A stretch of 64,000 bases of DNA, taken from positions 193,987,948 to 194,051,947 of the forward strand of contig NC_134082.1 in the NCBI RefSeq assembly GCF_000715075.1. Direction: 5' to 3'. Made by a program: the position numbers and the translations under genes. Below the pieces are notes generated by a model, which worked only from the letters and a program-made list of their open reading frames with translations, was not told where the DNA came from and made no database searches. Below, piece after piece: positions 1-10,890 of this stretch. The stretch is from Nicotiana tabacum (taxonomy: Eukaryota; Streptophyta; Magnoliopsida; Solanales; Solanaceae). Each line of letters starts with the position of its first letter. The first letter of the stretch is position 1.

Positions 1-1469
1 TTTGGAATTCAACTAATTGCTCAACAAATACATACATACACACTATCAGGACAAGTAGAAAAGGACACTTAATCAAACAACAAGGGTTCAGGCAAAGTAG
101 ACAGGACACAATTAATAGAAACTCAAAACAAAACAGACTTCAACAATCACGAACAGCTTTTAAAACAAATCACACGGACTAAAACAAGTAAAGGAAAGAA
201 AACAAACTCACCTTAAAACTCGAAAAATCAAAAGTTTTGAACTCGGATTTGGACAGACCTTTCTTAAGGCTGAACGGACTTTAATCGAAGTGTTTCTCAG
301 ATGAGAAACACCTCGATTAAGGTCCATTAGGCCTTAATTTCTTTGGCTCGAACAAAACACAGACCAGTGACGAAGAATCACAAAGTTCCAAAACTCAGAT
401 ATGGGATTCATGCTTCCCTGATCAGATTCGGACCAAACCAAGTATGGTTTGGTCACGAGGGGGGTCTGGGGAGTGTCTGGTGTGAAGCTGGGGTTAAACG
501 GTGTAGATCGAGTTTTGACTCGAATCTTCAAATGAAGATTCGAGGACCTAGAGGATGATTCGAACTAAACGGTCAACAGGTCTATGTTCAGGGTGGTGAG
601 GGGGTTCTATGGTGTTCAGGGCGAGGTCACCGGCGTTCATGCCGCCGGTTTTCATGGTGGAGGATACAGGGGCGGCTCTAGGGTTTGATGGGGATGAGGT
701 TGAAGACGGGAGCTGGGGTATCAGATGGGGGGCAGGGTAAGGTTATAGGCTTATATATGGAATGGGTGGGTTGATCTCAACCGTTAGATCAATCTAGGTC
801 TACGGTCTGGATCTGAGGGCTTAAGTGGAACGGTGTCGTTTCGAGGGTAAAGGGTTTGGGTTGGTCCGGGTGGAAACGGGTCGGGGCCGTTAGTGGGTTA
901 TGGGAAATGTGATCTTGGCCATTGATCAATCTGAGATCAACGACCCAGATCAGGCTCAAACATTACGACGTCGTTTAGACGTCTTTGGTGTCAACTGGAC
1001 AAGGGCCGGGCAAGCCTGGTTCTGGGCTGTTTGTTTGGGCCAATTTTAATAAATTGGCCCAATCCGGAAGAAGAAAGGATCTTTTTCTCTCTTTTTTTTA
1101 TTATTTTTATTTCTTTTTCTTATTTATTTTAAAAACAAAACTAAGCAAAAATCAAATTAAAATTAAATACACACTCAATACAATTATTTGCACACACACT
1201 AAAGATATTTCAAAACAGGTAAAATCAAACAAAACAAAATCACGGACAAAGATGCCTGTTTATGCCTTTCTATTTAAACCATGTTACGGTTCAGATTATG
1301 CATGACACGTACACATTTTTTTTGTATTTTGTTTTAATAAAGTAAAAATGGGCCAAGGTCATAAATAATTAACGAAGTGCCATAAAAAAATTGTACAACA
1401 GGATCAATTGTCGTTATTTTTCATTTCTTTTGGAGCGATTGTCCCGTGAAACAAAAATCACGTGCTCAC
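1..1469 (-). mobile_element. Partial LTR of an element inserted into element A
   Basis: No gene is visible in this stretch. At 1469/1470 the sequence changes abruptly into the U5 part of element A's LTR, so 1469 is an insertion boundary. Read on the minus strand the block begins TGTGAGCACGTGATTTTTG, which resembles the start of element C's LTR (TGTAGACACCGGATTTTTG). I therefore infer a Tat-like LTR on the minus strand whose other end lies left of the window. The interior is low in coding signal: T-rich and A-rich runs at 1080-1240 and a GC-richer stretch at 560-960. The short open frames at 334-558 and 985-1305 match no family I recognise. The partner LTR and target duplication are outside the window, so LTR identity is not proven. 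Confidence 0.5.
279..322. repeat. Near-perfect 21-nt hairpin
   Basis: Arms of about 21 nt at 279-299 and 302-322 are reverse complements apart from two positions and are separated by about 2 nt. The core is TAATCGAAGTGTTTCTCA against TGAGAAACACCTCGATTA. It lies inside the putative LTR at the window start. Function unknown. Confidence 0.8.
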
Positions 1470-1511
1470 AGCAACAACTACATATTCAAGATCAAGCTCA
1501 AAGACCCTTGA
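1470..1511 (+). other. 5' LTR remnant fused to gag (deletion scar)
   Basis: This stretch matches the U5 part of the family LTR (compare 12380-12421 and 28120-28162) and then jumps directly into gag sequence that in element B lies at about 28732. About 570 bp comprising the LTR end, PBS, leader and gag start are therefore missing from element A. Confidence 0.85.
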
Positions 1512-3163
1512 ACTACATAGCATGAGCCGATCAAGGATCAATCAGTGTGAAAATCCATGCTACTCTCCGTCGTCCATGACAATGATGCAAACTATGGTGA
1601 CAAATACTTCATCCGTGGAGGAGCAGTTGGCAAACTTGACAGAAGCAATCGCTGGCTTGACCAAATGTATGCAAAATCAAGAGGTTAGAATCGATAAGCT
1701 AATAGACAGGGTGGGAGTCTTGATGGAAGAAGAATCCACCCATGCACCCGGCAAGCTCCTAGAAGTTCTGGAGAGTGACTCTCCTCCAAGACAAGCAGCG
1801 TCCACTAAGGCTATCCTTGTCTCATCTGAAGGGATGATTCCAATCGATCAACTGAAGGAGTTAATCGAAGGAACCATTAAGAACAAATATGAGGTTGCTG
1901 CCAAATCCTCCCTTACATATGCAAAGGCGTACACTACAAGGGTCGATATGTTGAAGATGTCTGTTGACTATCAACCTCCGAAGTTTCTACAGTTTGATGG
2001 TAAAGGTAACCCAAAGCAACATGTTGCGCACTTCGTGGAGACGTGCAACATTGCTGAGACTTATGGATATTACCTTATCATGCAGTTTGTCCGCTCGCTA
2101 AAAGGAAATGCTTTTGACTGGTATATGGACCTCGAGGATGGATCTATAAATAGCTGGGATCAACTAGAGCAAGAGTTCCTCAATCGCTTTTATAGTACGA
2201 GACGTACTGTGAGTATGATAGAACTTACAAATAATCTTCAACGAAAGGGGGAACCAGTTATTGACTTTATCAATCGTTGGAGGAATGCAAGCCTCAACTG
2301 CAAAGACAAGCTTAGTGAAGCTTCAGGCATAGAGATGTGCATCCAAGGCATGCACTGGGGATTGCGCTACATCTTGCAAGGTATCAAGCCTAGCACATTT
2401 TAAGAACTTGCAACTCGTGCCCATGACATGGAATTGAGCATGGCCTCTGCTGGAAATGAAAGGCTGCCCATCTATGAACCTCGAAAAGGGAATGCCAAGC
2501 AAGAAGTCAGGAAGTGGGGCAAGTTCGTACCCAAGTCTGAAAGCAAGAAGCTATGAATATCAACACGTCACTTATGAAGTTCACGACGAAGGTAGGCAAG
2601 AAGCAGAGTATGAAATCCACTTCTTTTCAAAATAAGCCAAGTGGAAAGTTGACTATAAAAGAAGTGCAGGAGAAAGAGTGCCCATTCCTGGATTCTGATG
2701 TGCCTGCCATTTTCGAAGAACTCCTCGAGTTAAATCTCATTGAGCTTCCGGAGATGAAGCGACCAAATGAAGTTGGGGAAACAAATTACCCAAATTACTG
2801 CAAATATCACCGACTTGTAAGCCACCCTCTGGCGAAGTGCTTTGTCTTCAAAGACAAAGTCATGGACTTGGCTCACGAAAAGAAGATCGTGCTTGAAGAT
2901 GAGAAAGCAAGCGCAAACCAAGACTCTATCACCTTTAGCTCAATCAGTCCGGATGAATTATGTGGTTTTAAAGAAAGTAAAGATGAAGAATTACTAGAGA
3001 GCGACAAAGTTGAAGGCAATCAACCTGATGATGATGAAGGTTGGATATTGGTGACTCATCGTAGGTACCACAAAAAGACCCCACGAAAAGAATCAATAGA
3101 ACAACCAATAAGGAAAATGATGGTGAAAGACCAAGGAGATGGAATCCAGTTAAATATTTGAAG
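1512..3163 (+). pseudogene. Element A gag with CHC-type zinc-knuckle region (broken)
   Basis: The frame open at 1462-2403 holds the retrotransposon gag core, with QFDGKGNPKQH followed by FVRSLKGNAFDWYMDL and a stretch ending YILQGIKPSTF. It stops at a TAA (2401-2403) where element B has GAA. Reading resumes at 2553-3161 in a different frame and includes NYCKYHRLVSHPLAKCFVFK, a Cys/His cluster typical of the region between gag and protease in this family. The N-terminus is missing because of the 5' deletion. The expected product is the capsid/nucleocapsid precursor. Two or more lesions make it non-functional. Confidence 0.88.
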
Positions 3164-3946
3164 AAAGCAAAAGTGGAGGTGCACCATCCTCAAAAGCCAC
3201 GACATCTAGTGACCTTGGAGGAGTTCTTACCAAGTTGGTTCCGCACGAAGATTTCCCATTAGTGCATTGATGCCTCTTGTTGCCATGCTGACAAAGGGGA
3301 AGAAAAGAGTGATGACCTACCATTGGCACCAGCTTCGGAAAAGCCCATCGAGTCCACTCCTCAAGAAGTTAATGCTTGTGAGGAAAAGGTCACGTTCACA
3401 AATGACGATCTTTTACTAGGTGACACTCCTCATAACTGTCCATTGTACTTGGTTGGCTATATGCGCGATGAAAGGGTAAATCGAATTTTGGTTGATGGAG
3501 GATCCTCAGTGAACGTTTTGCCAATCCACAATGTGAAAGAACTTGGTATTCCCATGAACGAACTCTCAGAAAGTCACGTGATGATCCAAGGATTCAACTA
3601 AGGGGGGCAAAGAGCCATAGGCACGATCAGGCTGGGAATCACTATTGAAGATATGCAATCAAGTGCATGGCTGCATGTGATCGACGCGGAGACTTCATAC
3701 AATGTTTTGCTTGGGAGGCCTTGGATACATGAGAATAAAGTAGTTCCATCTACCTACCATCAATGTTTAAAATACTACGAGGGTGAAGTCAAGAAGATGG
3801 TAGTTGCTGATGATGAGCTATTCACCGAGACTGAGTCATACTTCGCCGATGCAAAGTTCTACTTGAAGAATCGCATTGTGAAGGAGCTGAAAGCTGATCA
3901 TGGCATGAAAAGCAAGAATAAAGAGCCCTCAACTAAAAGAGAATAG
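3164..3946 (+). pseudogene. Element A aspartic protease region (broken)
   Basis: The frame at 3323-3601 contains RVNRILVDGGSSVNVLPI; LVDGGSS includes the catalytic Asp of a retropepsin (D-G/S pattern). It ends at TAA (3599-3601) directly before the next conserved block. The frame at 3653-3946 continues with SYNVLLGRPWIHE, the usual C-terminal part of plant gypsy proteases. 3164-3322 joins gag to protease and carries a local deletion relative to element B. The enzyme would process Gag-Pol, but this copy is interrupted. Confidence 0.85.
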
Positions 3947-4970
3947 GTGACTACTGGTGAAGCCAAAGCTATTAGTAAGGAGGTACAATCCAACGCGAAT
4001 AAATCTTATAGAGGGAATATTACGTCTTATGGAAAGAAAGTAAGTCCAGTGCTCCAATATGTCCCTAAAAGGAAGAAAGATGAAGGTGAATCATCTAATC
4101 GCCAAGCTAACATGCTAAAGGAGTTAACTCTTCCGGTCAAACGAATTAAGGCAGTAAAGTCGTCCTCAATGCCGCTTGCAGGGTTTGTAGCCCAAAATCA
4201 TTTGCAGAATGTGGCACTCCCTACAAAGCAAACATATGAAGGTTTTGACCCTAACGCTTACAAGATATTTGCAAAAGTTGGATATAATCCCAATGAGCCG
4301 TCAAAGTTAGGGAAGCTCCCATCAGAAGCTGCAACAAGGAAACCACGTGAAGGTTTGGGATACAAGTAACTGTCACCAGTGCGCATCTCAATAAGAAGGG
4401 CGAGCAATAATTATATTACTGTAGAAGATGAATCAGCCGCTTCTAACAAGCCTTCTGTCTTTGATCAACTTGGAAGATCACATGTGAGGACCTCCGTGTT
4501 TGAAATATTGGGTCCACTAAAGAAGGGGAACAAGTTCTGGAGAAATTTTCAAAGCATAAAAACACCCGCTTCACCCAAAATCTAGGAGATCTCTAAGGAT
4601 TTCCAAAGTTTGGTTCCTTCTAGAATGAGGTGACAAACAAAACTTGTGGTTTCATGTAAAGAAGTACTGAAGGTAAAGCCATATACTGTGGTCTATACTA
4701 AGGAACGTGATGAAGACGAAGAAAGTGTGGGTTCTTCGTATCATGTTATTGTACAAGTTGAGAATGGCATTCCATCTTCGATGGAAGATAATGCGGAATT
4801 GGAGGATGTTTCGCCGTGTTATCACATATCCTTCAATGATGGGGACCCTCAAGAAGATGAAGATGCGAAAGATGCACCACCTGAACTTGAAGAAGGAGTG
4901 AAGACGACAGTTGATACCTTAAAAGAAGTTTACCTTGGCACCGATGAAGAACCAAGACCCACCTACCTAA
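3947..4970 (+). pseudogene. Element A protease-RT linker with G-patch-like segment
   Basis: Open stretches at 3947-4369, 4379-4585 and 4646-4990 cover the spacer between protease and RT. The segment around 4240-4366 reads FAKVGYNPNEPSKLGKL and then REGLGYK, glycine-spaced like the G-patch found here in many Tat-type elements. It is followed by an acidic stretch at about 4700-4930. Stops fall at 3944, 4367 and 4583. The G-patch assignment rests on glycine spacing alone. Confidence 0.6.
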
Positions 4971-5846
4971 GTGCTTTACTTGAAGACTGATGAAGAGAGC
5001 ACTTATATTGAGTTACTCAAAGAGTTCAGGGATGTCTTTGCTTGGAGTTATAAAGAGATGCCTGGCCTGGATCCGAAAGTAGCAGTCCATCACCTTGCAG
5101 TCAAAAATGGTGCTCGTCCTGTTAAACAAGCTCAAAGGCGTTTTAGGCCAGACTTGGTTCCCTTGATTGAAACAGAAGTTAACAAACTCATCGAAGCTGG
5201 CTTTATTCGTGAAGTTAAATACCCAACATGGGTTTCAAGTATGGTCCCTGTAAGGAAGAAAAATGGCCATATTCGAGTGTGCGTTAACTTTAGGGATCTT
5301 AACAATGCGTGTCCGAAAGATGAGTTCTCCCTTCCCATTCCAGAACTGATGATCGATGCTACCACTGGGTACGAGGCATTGTCATTTATGGACGGTCCGT
5401 CGATCTATAATCAAATACTCATGGCACCAAAAGATGAAGAGCTTACTGCATTCCATACCCCAAAAGGTATTTATTGCTACAAGGTAATGCCTTTTGGCTT
5501 GAAGAACGCTGGGGCTACTTACCAAAGGGCTATGCAGAATATTTTTGACGATCTTCTCCACAAGAATGTCGAATGCTATGTTGATGACTTGGTGGTGAAA
5601 TCAAGAGAGAAGGGCGACCACATGAAAGACTTAAGGATGGTATTTGAATTGCTCCGGAGGTACCAACTTAGGATGAATCCATTGAAATGTGCCTTTGGAG
5701 TTACCTCTAGAAAGTTCCTTGGTTTCATTGTCCGACATCGAGGGATCGAAATTGATCAAGCCAAAGTGGATGCCATTTTGAAAATGCCTGAGCCTCGAGA
5801 TATCCATGAATTTGAAAAGTCTGCAAGGAAAGCTAGCATACCTTAG
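4971..5846 (+). pseudogene. Element A reverse transcriptase (frameshifted near the end)
   Basis: Nearly the full palm/finger region is open. It starts with FRDVFAWSYKEMPGLDP, then RKKNGHIRVCVNFRDLN, the block YKVMPFGLKNAGATYQRAMQ, and the catalytic box YVDDLVVKS. A one-base insertion near 5811-5814, in a position where element B is in register, shifts the frame. The connection domain continues from 5806 in another frame. The function would be copying element RNA into cDNA in the virus-like particle. Upstream and downstream lesions prevent use. Confidence 0.92.
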
Positions 5847-6393
5847 AAGATTCATATCAAACATGGCTGAGAGGTGCCAACCATTTAGTCACCTCATAAA
5901 GAAAGGTGTTCCTTTCAAGTGGGACCAAGCTTGTAGCAATGCCTTCGAAAGTATCAAAACCTACTTGATGAAGCCTCCAGTTTTAGCAGCTCATATACCT
6001 GGAAAGCCATTGATACTATACATTGCGGCACAGGAAAGGTCTGTTGGAGCACTGTTGGCCCAAGAAAATAGTGAGGGGAAAGAAAACTCTCTTTACTACT
6101 TGAGCAGGATGATGACACCTAACGAGTTGAATTATTCGCCAATTGAAAAGTTGTGTTTAGCGCTAGTCTTCTCAATTCAAAAGTTGAAGCACTACTTTCA
6201 AGCTCATGTTGTCCGTCTTGTTTCTAAAGCAAATCCCATCAAGTTCGTGATGTCAAAACCTATTCTTAGTGATCGACTAGCGAGTTGGTACCTCCAATTT
6301 CAACAATTCGAGATTTTGTACATCCCTCAAAAGGCTATAAAAGGACAAGCCTTGGTAGACTTCTTGGCAGATCATCCAATACCTAATGACTAG
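5806..6393 (+). pseudogene. Element A RT connection and first RNase H domain
   Basis: This frame continues from RT after the one-base shift. It contains a gypsy RNase H-like region with FKWDQACSNAFESIK and LILYIAAQERSVGALLAQ. The stretch YYLSRMMTPNELNYSPIEK and then YIPQKAIKGQALVDFLADHP is the usual end of this domain. It terminates at TAG 6391-6393. It lies just before the second RNase H, as in Tat elements. Confidence 0.88.
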
Positions 6394-6425
6394 GACTAAC
6401 TGATGAACTACTTGATGAGGACGCA

Positions 6426-7211
6426 ATGGTCGTTGAAGTTCAACCTCCATGGAAGATGTACTTTGATGGTGCTGCGCATCGTGGGGGGGCCGGGGCTGGC
6501 ATAGTATTTGTCACTCCCAAAGGTGAAGTCTTGCCCTACTCCTTCACCTTGACACAACTCTGTTCCAACAATGTTGCTGAGTATCAAGCATTAATACTTG
6601 GGCTTGAAATGGCTGTTGATATGAAGCAATTGCAATTGCAAGTCTTTGGTGACTCCCAGTTAGTGGTCAATCAGCTTTTGGGTAGTTACGAGGTTAAGAA
6701 GCCTGAACTACGCCCATATCATGATTACGCTAAAAAGTTGATGGGGTGGCTCGGTGATGTGACTATTCAGCATGTGCCAAGGAAAGAAAATAAGAAGGCT
6801 GATGCTTTAGCTACCCTAGCTTCATCTTTAATCCTGCCTAATCAAACGCAAGTTACTGTCTGCCAAAAATGGGTAGTACCGCTGCCAAATGAGGCTGAAG
6901 GTGAAGAAAATGAACTCAAGCATCTTGTCGCCATTTCTGAAGTTGAGAAAGAAGAATGGCGACAACCCATTATCAACTACTTATACTATGTGATACTTCC
7001 AGAAAATCCGTGGAGAAGAACTGAAATCCGCCGGCGTGCACCTCGCTTCCTTTACTACAAAGATACCCTATACAGAAGATCATTCGAGGGAGTACTCTTG
7101 CAATGCTTAGGGGAAGATGAAGCACTTCAAGCTTTGCAAGAAGCGCATTCTGGGGTATGTGGGTCATACCAGTCTAGACCAAAGCTCCACTTCCATATAA
7201 AAAGGATGTGA
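6426..7211 (+). pseudogene. Element A second (archaeal-type) RNase H and integrase N-terminus
   Basis: The frame begins WKMYFDGAAHRGGAGAG, the first acidic motif of an RNase HI fold, and has NNVAEYQALILGLEMA (Glu), VFGDSQLVVNQL (Asp) and NKKADALATLAS (final Asp). This extra RNase H downstream of the gypsy one is a lineage marker of Tat elements. The C-terminal part reads into the integrase zinc-binding region (ALQEAHSGVCGSYQ). TGA at 7209-7211 interrupts the link to the integrase core. Confidence 0.9.
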
Positions 7212-8199
7212 TATTATTGGCCAACGATGGTAAAAGATTGCTTGGACTACGCTCGAATATGCAAGGCTTGTCAATTCCATACGAATTTTATTCATCAACC
7301 TCCTGAAGTGTTGCACCCGACTGTTGCATCCTGGTCATTTGATGCTTGGGGATTGGATGTTGTTGACCACTGCCAAAGTCCTCTGGTGGGCACCTATAAA
7401 TCTTGGCTGCAACTGACTACTTCTCAAAATGGTCTGAAGCTGTCGCTCTTAAGGAAGTAAAGAAGGAAAAAGTTGCAAGTTTCATCCGAGTAAACATTAT
7501 TTATCGTTGTGGCATTCCTTGTTATATAATAACGGATAATAGAAAGCCATTCAATAGTAGGTTGATGAACAATATTTGTGATCTCTTTGGCTTCAAGCAA
7601 CGTAACTCTTCTATGTACAATACTGTCGTCAATGGTCTAGCTGAGGCATTCAACAAAACTCTATGCAACTTGTTAAAGAAAGTCGTCTCCAAATCCAAAC
7701 GAGATTGGAATAACCGTATGGAAGAAGCTCTATGGGCATATAGGACGACTCACCGCACGCCAACACAAGTAACTCCTTATTCACTCATTTATAGAGTCGA
7801 AGCCGTCTTGCCACTCGAGCGTCAAATACCTTCATTATGGCTGGCTATTCAAGAAGGGATCACTGATGAAGAAAACGCTCGATATAGATTAGCAAAGTTG
7901 GAGGATCTTGATGAGAAAAAGTTGGAAACTCAACAGAGTCTTGAATGTTATCAAGCTCGATTGTCTCGCGCCTTCAATAAAAGAGTTCGCCCGAGATCCT
8001 TTCAAGTAGAGATCATGTCTTTTCCGTACAAAGACCCTTAATTACTTCCCATAAACCTGTAGAAAAGTTCACTTCAAAATGGGATGGGCTATATGTCGTA
8101 CAAGAAGCTTACTCAAGTGGGGCTTACAAGTTGGTTGATGCAGATGGCATGCGGATCGGCCCTATCAATGGCAAGTTTTTAAAGAAGTATTATCCTTGA
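7212..8199 (+). pseudogene. Element A integrase (frameshifted)
   Basis: CKACQFH at about 7260 supplies the second half of the HHCC zinc finger. The core follows with AATDYFSKWSEAV (first Asp), CYIITDNRKPF (second Asp) and NGLAEAFNKTLCNLL (Glu). An extra base near 7393 puts the two halves in different frames (7227-7460 and 7403-8041). After a further break at about 8040, the C-terminal stretch KWDGLYVVQEAYSSGAYKLV runs to a TGA at 8197-8199. The role would be cDNA insertion. The triad is visible but the reading frame is not continuous. Confidence 0.88.
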
Positions 8200-8820
8200 A
8201 ATTGCAACGCTCCTTGACGCACGAGCCTAAACTGCATGTTGCTACACTCCTGGTCCGCAAGAGTATAAATTATGTACGGCCCAAAAAAAAAGGAAAAAGT
8301 CCGCTAGGTTGAAAATCTCGAAAGAGGCGGCCTAGGCAAAAGTTAGGGCATAAAAAAAATCTACCCATTCTGAACTATGGTATGACTTGATCCTCTTCAC
8401 TGAGGTCCGTAGGCAGCTTAGAGTTTCTTTCTAAGTTCAGTCGCATAAGTTCAAAAGATACATATTGGCCCAATTATTGTTCAAATGAAGTATGAAGGAA
8501 TGTAAGATCAAGATGAAATGCCATCCTCCTATTGAACTTTGATCTCATTTGATTTAAAGGGGGCAACCCTCCATGGTAAATTGATATCTTCAAAGAGCCG
8601 ATTTTAGGAGGATGTCAAGTATTTGCATTGAAGTACATGGATTCTCTATGTCTTCAGGTTCACCAAACCTTCAAGTTTGTTGGTATCCAAGTCTGCCCTC
8701 TGCCATAAAAAAAGGAAGAGAAGAGAGGCGTCAAAAGAAAACACAAGTATAAGGAAAAGATTGCTTGCCATAACGTTTCAAATTCAATGAGACTTGAACC
8801 CAAAATATTTGTGAGAATAT
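8200..8820 (+). other. Element A 3' non-coding region, proximal part
   Basis: No coding signal. It includes an A-rich stretch (8280-8350) and, at 8371-8418, a two-stem motif that also occurs in element C. The minus-strand open frames over 8660-8928 are not supported by any family. Confidence 0.6.
8371..8418 (+). other. Two-stem motif, element A copy
   Basis: The outer stem is CTATGG (8375-8380) with CCGTAG (8407-8412), containing one G-T pair. The inner stem is CCTC (8392-8395) with GAGG (8402-8405). Linker TATGACTTGAT and tail GCAGC match the reverse complement of the copies in element C at 43536, 47449, 48786 and 50014. It is in sense orientation relative to element A, as the C copies are relative to C. 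Function unknown; a cis-acting RNA structure is inferred. Confidence 0.6.
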
Positions 8821-9800
8821 AGCTCTTAAATTTCGATTGATGGCAAGTAAGACATCTTCCGATTTCGAGGCTTCCATACCAAGATACAAAAGTTTTAGTG
8901 AAGTCGCGCAATTTGAAATCGTCTGCATGTCAGAATTTTATGTCGAGTTTGGAATATTATCTGAAACTATCCTTAAGGTATTAAATTTTGCATTTTGGAT
9001 ATGATTTAAATTTCGAAGTTTAATTTACAAGAAAACAAACGGTTCGTAATTTTGACATCTACACCAAGATATGATTTTTTGGTGAGACTGTGCAAATTTG
9101 GAATTGATAGTGTGGTGCAATATAAAGTTGATTTTAAAATATTATCTAGGACGATTCTGAAGTTGTTTGATTGAGAATTTGGATATTTTCTAGATCTTGA
9201 AGTCTAGTTTTCTTGAAATCAAACGGTTTGCAACTTAGATATTTCTACACCGAGATATGAATTTTTGGTGAGACTGCGCAAATCTGGAATTGATAGCATG
9301 GTGCAATATAAAGTTGATTTCAAAATATAATCTGGGATGATTCTGAGGTTGTTTGATTGAGAATTTTGGATATGTTCTAGATCTTGAAGTCTAGTTTTCT
9401 TGAAATTAAACGGTTTGCAATTTCGATATTTCTACACCGAGATATGAACTTTGGTGAGACTGCGCAAATCTGGAATTGATAGCGTGGTGAAATATAAAGT
9501 TGACTTTAAAATATAATTTGGGACGATTCTGAGGTTGTTTGATTGAGAATTTTAGATATGTTCTAGATCTTGAAGTCTAGTTTTCTTGAAATTAAATGGT
9601 TTGCAATTTCGATATTTCTACACCGAGATATGAACTTTTTAGTGACACTGCGCAAATCTGAAATTTTCAATATGGTGAAATCTAAAGTTGGTTTCAAAAT
9701 ATTATCCGGCACGATTCTAAAGGTTTTTAGTTCGAAGTAATGGATATATTTTAGATATTGAAGTCATCAAATAGTTCATTATTTGGACTCTCCCACGACA
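8820..9800 (+). repeat. Tandem array of about 187-bp units
   Basis: Four clear copies and one degenerate first copy are seen, anchored by GGTGAGACTGCGCAAATCTG at about 9078, 9268, 9453 and (variant) 9638. Most units contain CTAGA-TCTTGAAG-TCTAG, a 5-bp stem with an 8-nt loop. The array lies in element A between integrase and 3' LTR. Confidence 0.85.
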
Positions 9801-9894
9801 AGATATGAATCTTTTGTTACAAACGCGTAAAGCTAAAAATTATGCGACTAAGATAAAAGTCGGACAATGTAAAGCAAAAGAGAAGCTGAAATAT

Positions 9895-10470
9895 TTAAGC
9901 CGTCGAAGTCTCCAAGTTGGAGTCTTCAAGTCCGTCGGTATTCAAGTTGAAGTCACCAAGTTGAAATCTTCAACTCCGTCGGTCTTCAAGTTGAAGTCTT
10001 CAAATTCGCCGATCTTCAAGTTGAAATATTTAGGTCATCCAAGTCTCAAAGTTGAAGTCTTCAAGTCCGTCGGTCTTCAAGTTGAAGTCTTCAAATTCGC
10101 TGATCTTCAAGTTGAAATATTTAGGCCATCCAAGTCTCAAAGTTGAAGTCTTCAAGTCCGTCGGTCTTCATGTTGAAGTCTTCAAATTCGCCAATCTTCA
10201 AGTTGAAATATTTAGGCCCTCCAAGTCTCAAAGTTGAAGTCTTCAAGTTCGTCGGTCTTCAAGTTTCAGTCTTCAAATTCGCCGGTCTTAAAGTTGAAAT
10301 ATTTAAGCCCCCCAAGTTGAAGTCTTCAAGTCTTTCGGTCTTCAAGTTTCAATCTTCAAATTCACCGATCTTAAAGTTGAATTGTTTAAGCCCTCCGAAT
10401 CTTCGAATTGAAGTCTGCAAAGTCCGCCAAATCTTCAAAGTTCTCCAAGGGTTCAAGTCGATGTCGTCTT
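9895..10470 (+). repeat. Tandem array of 91-bp units (3 x 30 bp)
   Basis: Each unit is built from three related blocks of about 30 bp containing TTGAAGTCTTCAA and CTTCAAGTTGAAG, both near-palindromes. Five to six units run through the block and become degenerate at the right end. The open frames over it (9805-10478) are by-products of the repeat, which has no stops in some frames; they are not taken as genes. Confidence 0.88.
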
Positions 10471-10486
10471 CAAGTTGAAGCTTTAT

Positions 10487-10710
10487 AACTTTCCAATCTT
10501 AAGGTGGACATATAAGTACCTTTACACCTTAAGTTGGCCTCTTCGTGGGTTTGTCCTTAAAAGAAACTATAACTTTCCAATCTTAAGGTGGACATATAAG
10601 TCCCTTTGCACCTTAAGTTGGCCTCTTCGTGAGTTTGTCCTTAAAAGGAGCTATTATTTTCCAATCTTAAGGTGGACATATGAGTCCCCTTTGCACCTTA
10701 AGTTGGCCTC
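10487..10710 (+). repeat. Three 84-bp tandem hairpin units
   Basis: Copies begin at 10487, 10571 and 10655. Every unit holds the arms CTTAAGGTG and CACCTTAAG (9 of 9 pairs) around a loop of about 18-20 nt. The stem extends through CCAA/TTGG with a one-base bulge. The loops differ slightly between copies while the arms stay identical. Confidence 0.9.
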
Positions 10711-10890
10711 GCCGATAGTCGGGTCGTTTTGAGAGTAATCTCTCCGATAGTCGGGTCATTTTGAGAGTAATTTCTTCGATAGTCGGGCCACATTGAGAGT
10801 AATCTCTCCGATAGTCGGGTCATTTTGAGAGTAATCTCTCCGATAGTCGGGCCACATTGAGAGTAATCTCTCTGATAGTCGGGTTGGGAT
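10711..10890 (+). repeat. Six tandem units of about 32 bp (CCGATAGTCGG hairpins)
   Basis: Units are built on CTCTCCGATAGTCGGG, a short spacer and TTGAGAG. The inner stem is CCGA-TAG-TCGG and the outer stem CTCTC/GAGAG. Variants TTCGATAGTCGG and CTGATAGTCGG keep pairing through G-T pairs. The array directly follows the 84-bp array. Confidence 0.88.

Noticed and set aside
4971..8199. Endogenous pararetrovirus as the source of the RT/RNase H block
   Set aside because: The block has an integrase, a second archaeal-type RNase H and LTRs, which point to a Tat-lineage Ty3/gypsy element; no movement or coat protein is seen.
9805..10732. Open frames of 60-113 codons with repeated LKSSNSP/VEVFKS motifs
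   Set aside because: By-product of 91- and 84-bp tandem repeats whose units lack stops; they lie in the 3' non-coding region of element A.
10711..10890. Regular short repeats that could suggest a CRISPR-like array
   Set aside because: The units are directly adjacent without unique spacers, the region is in a plant retrotransposon, and no cas genes exist.
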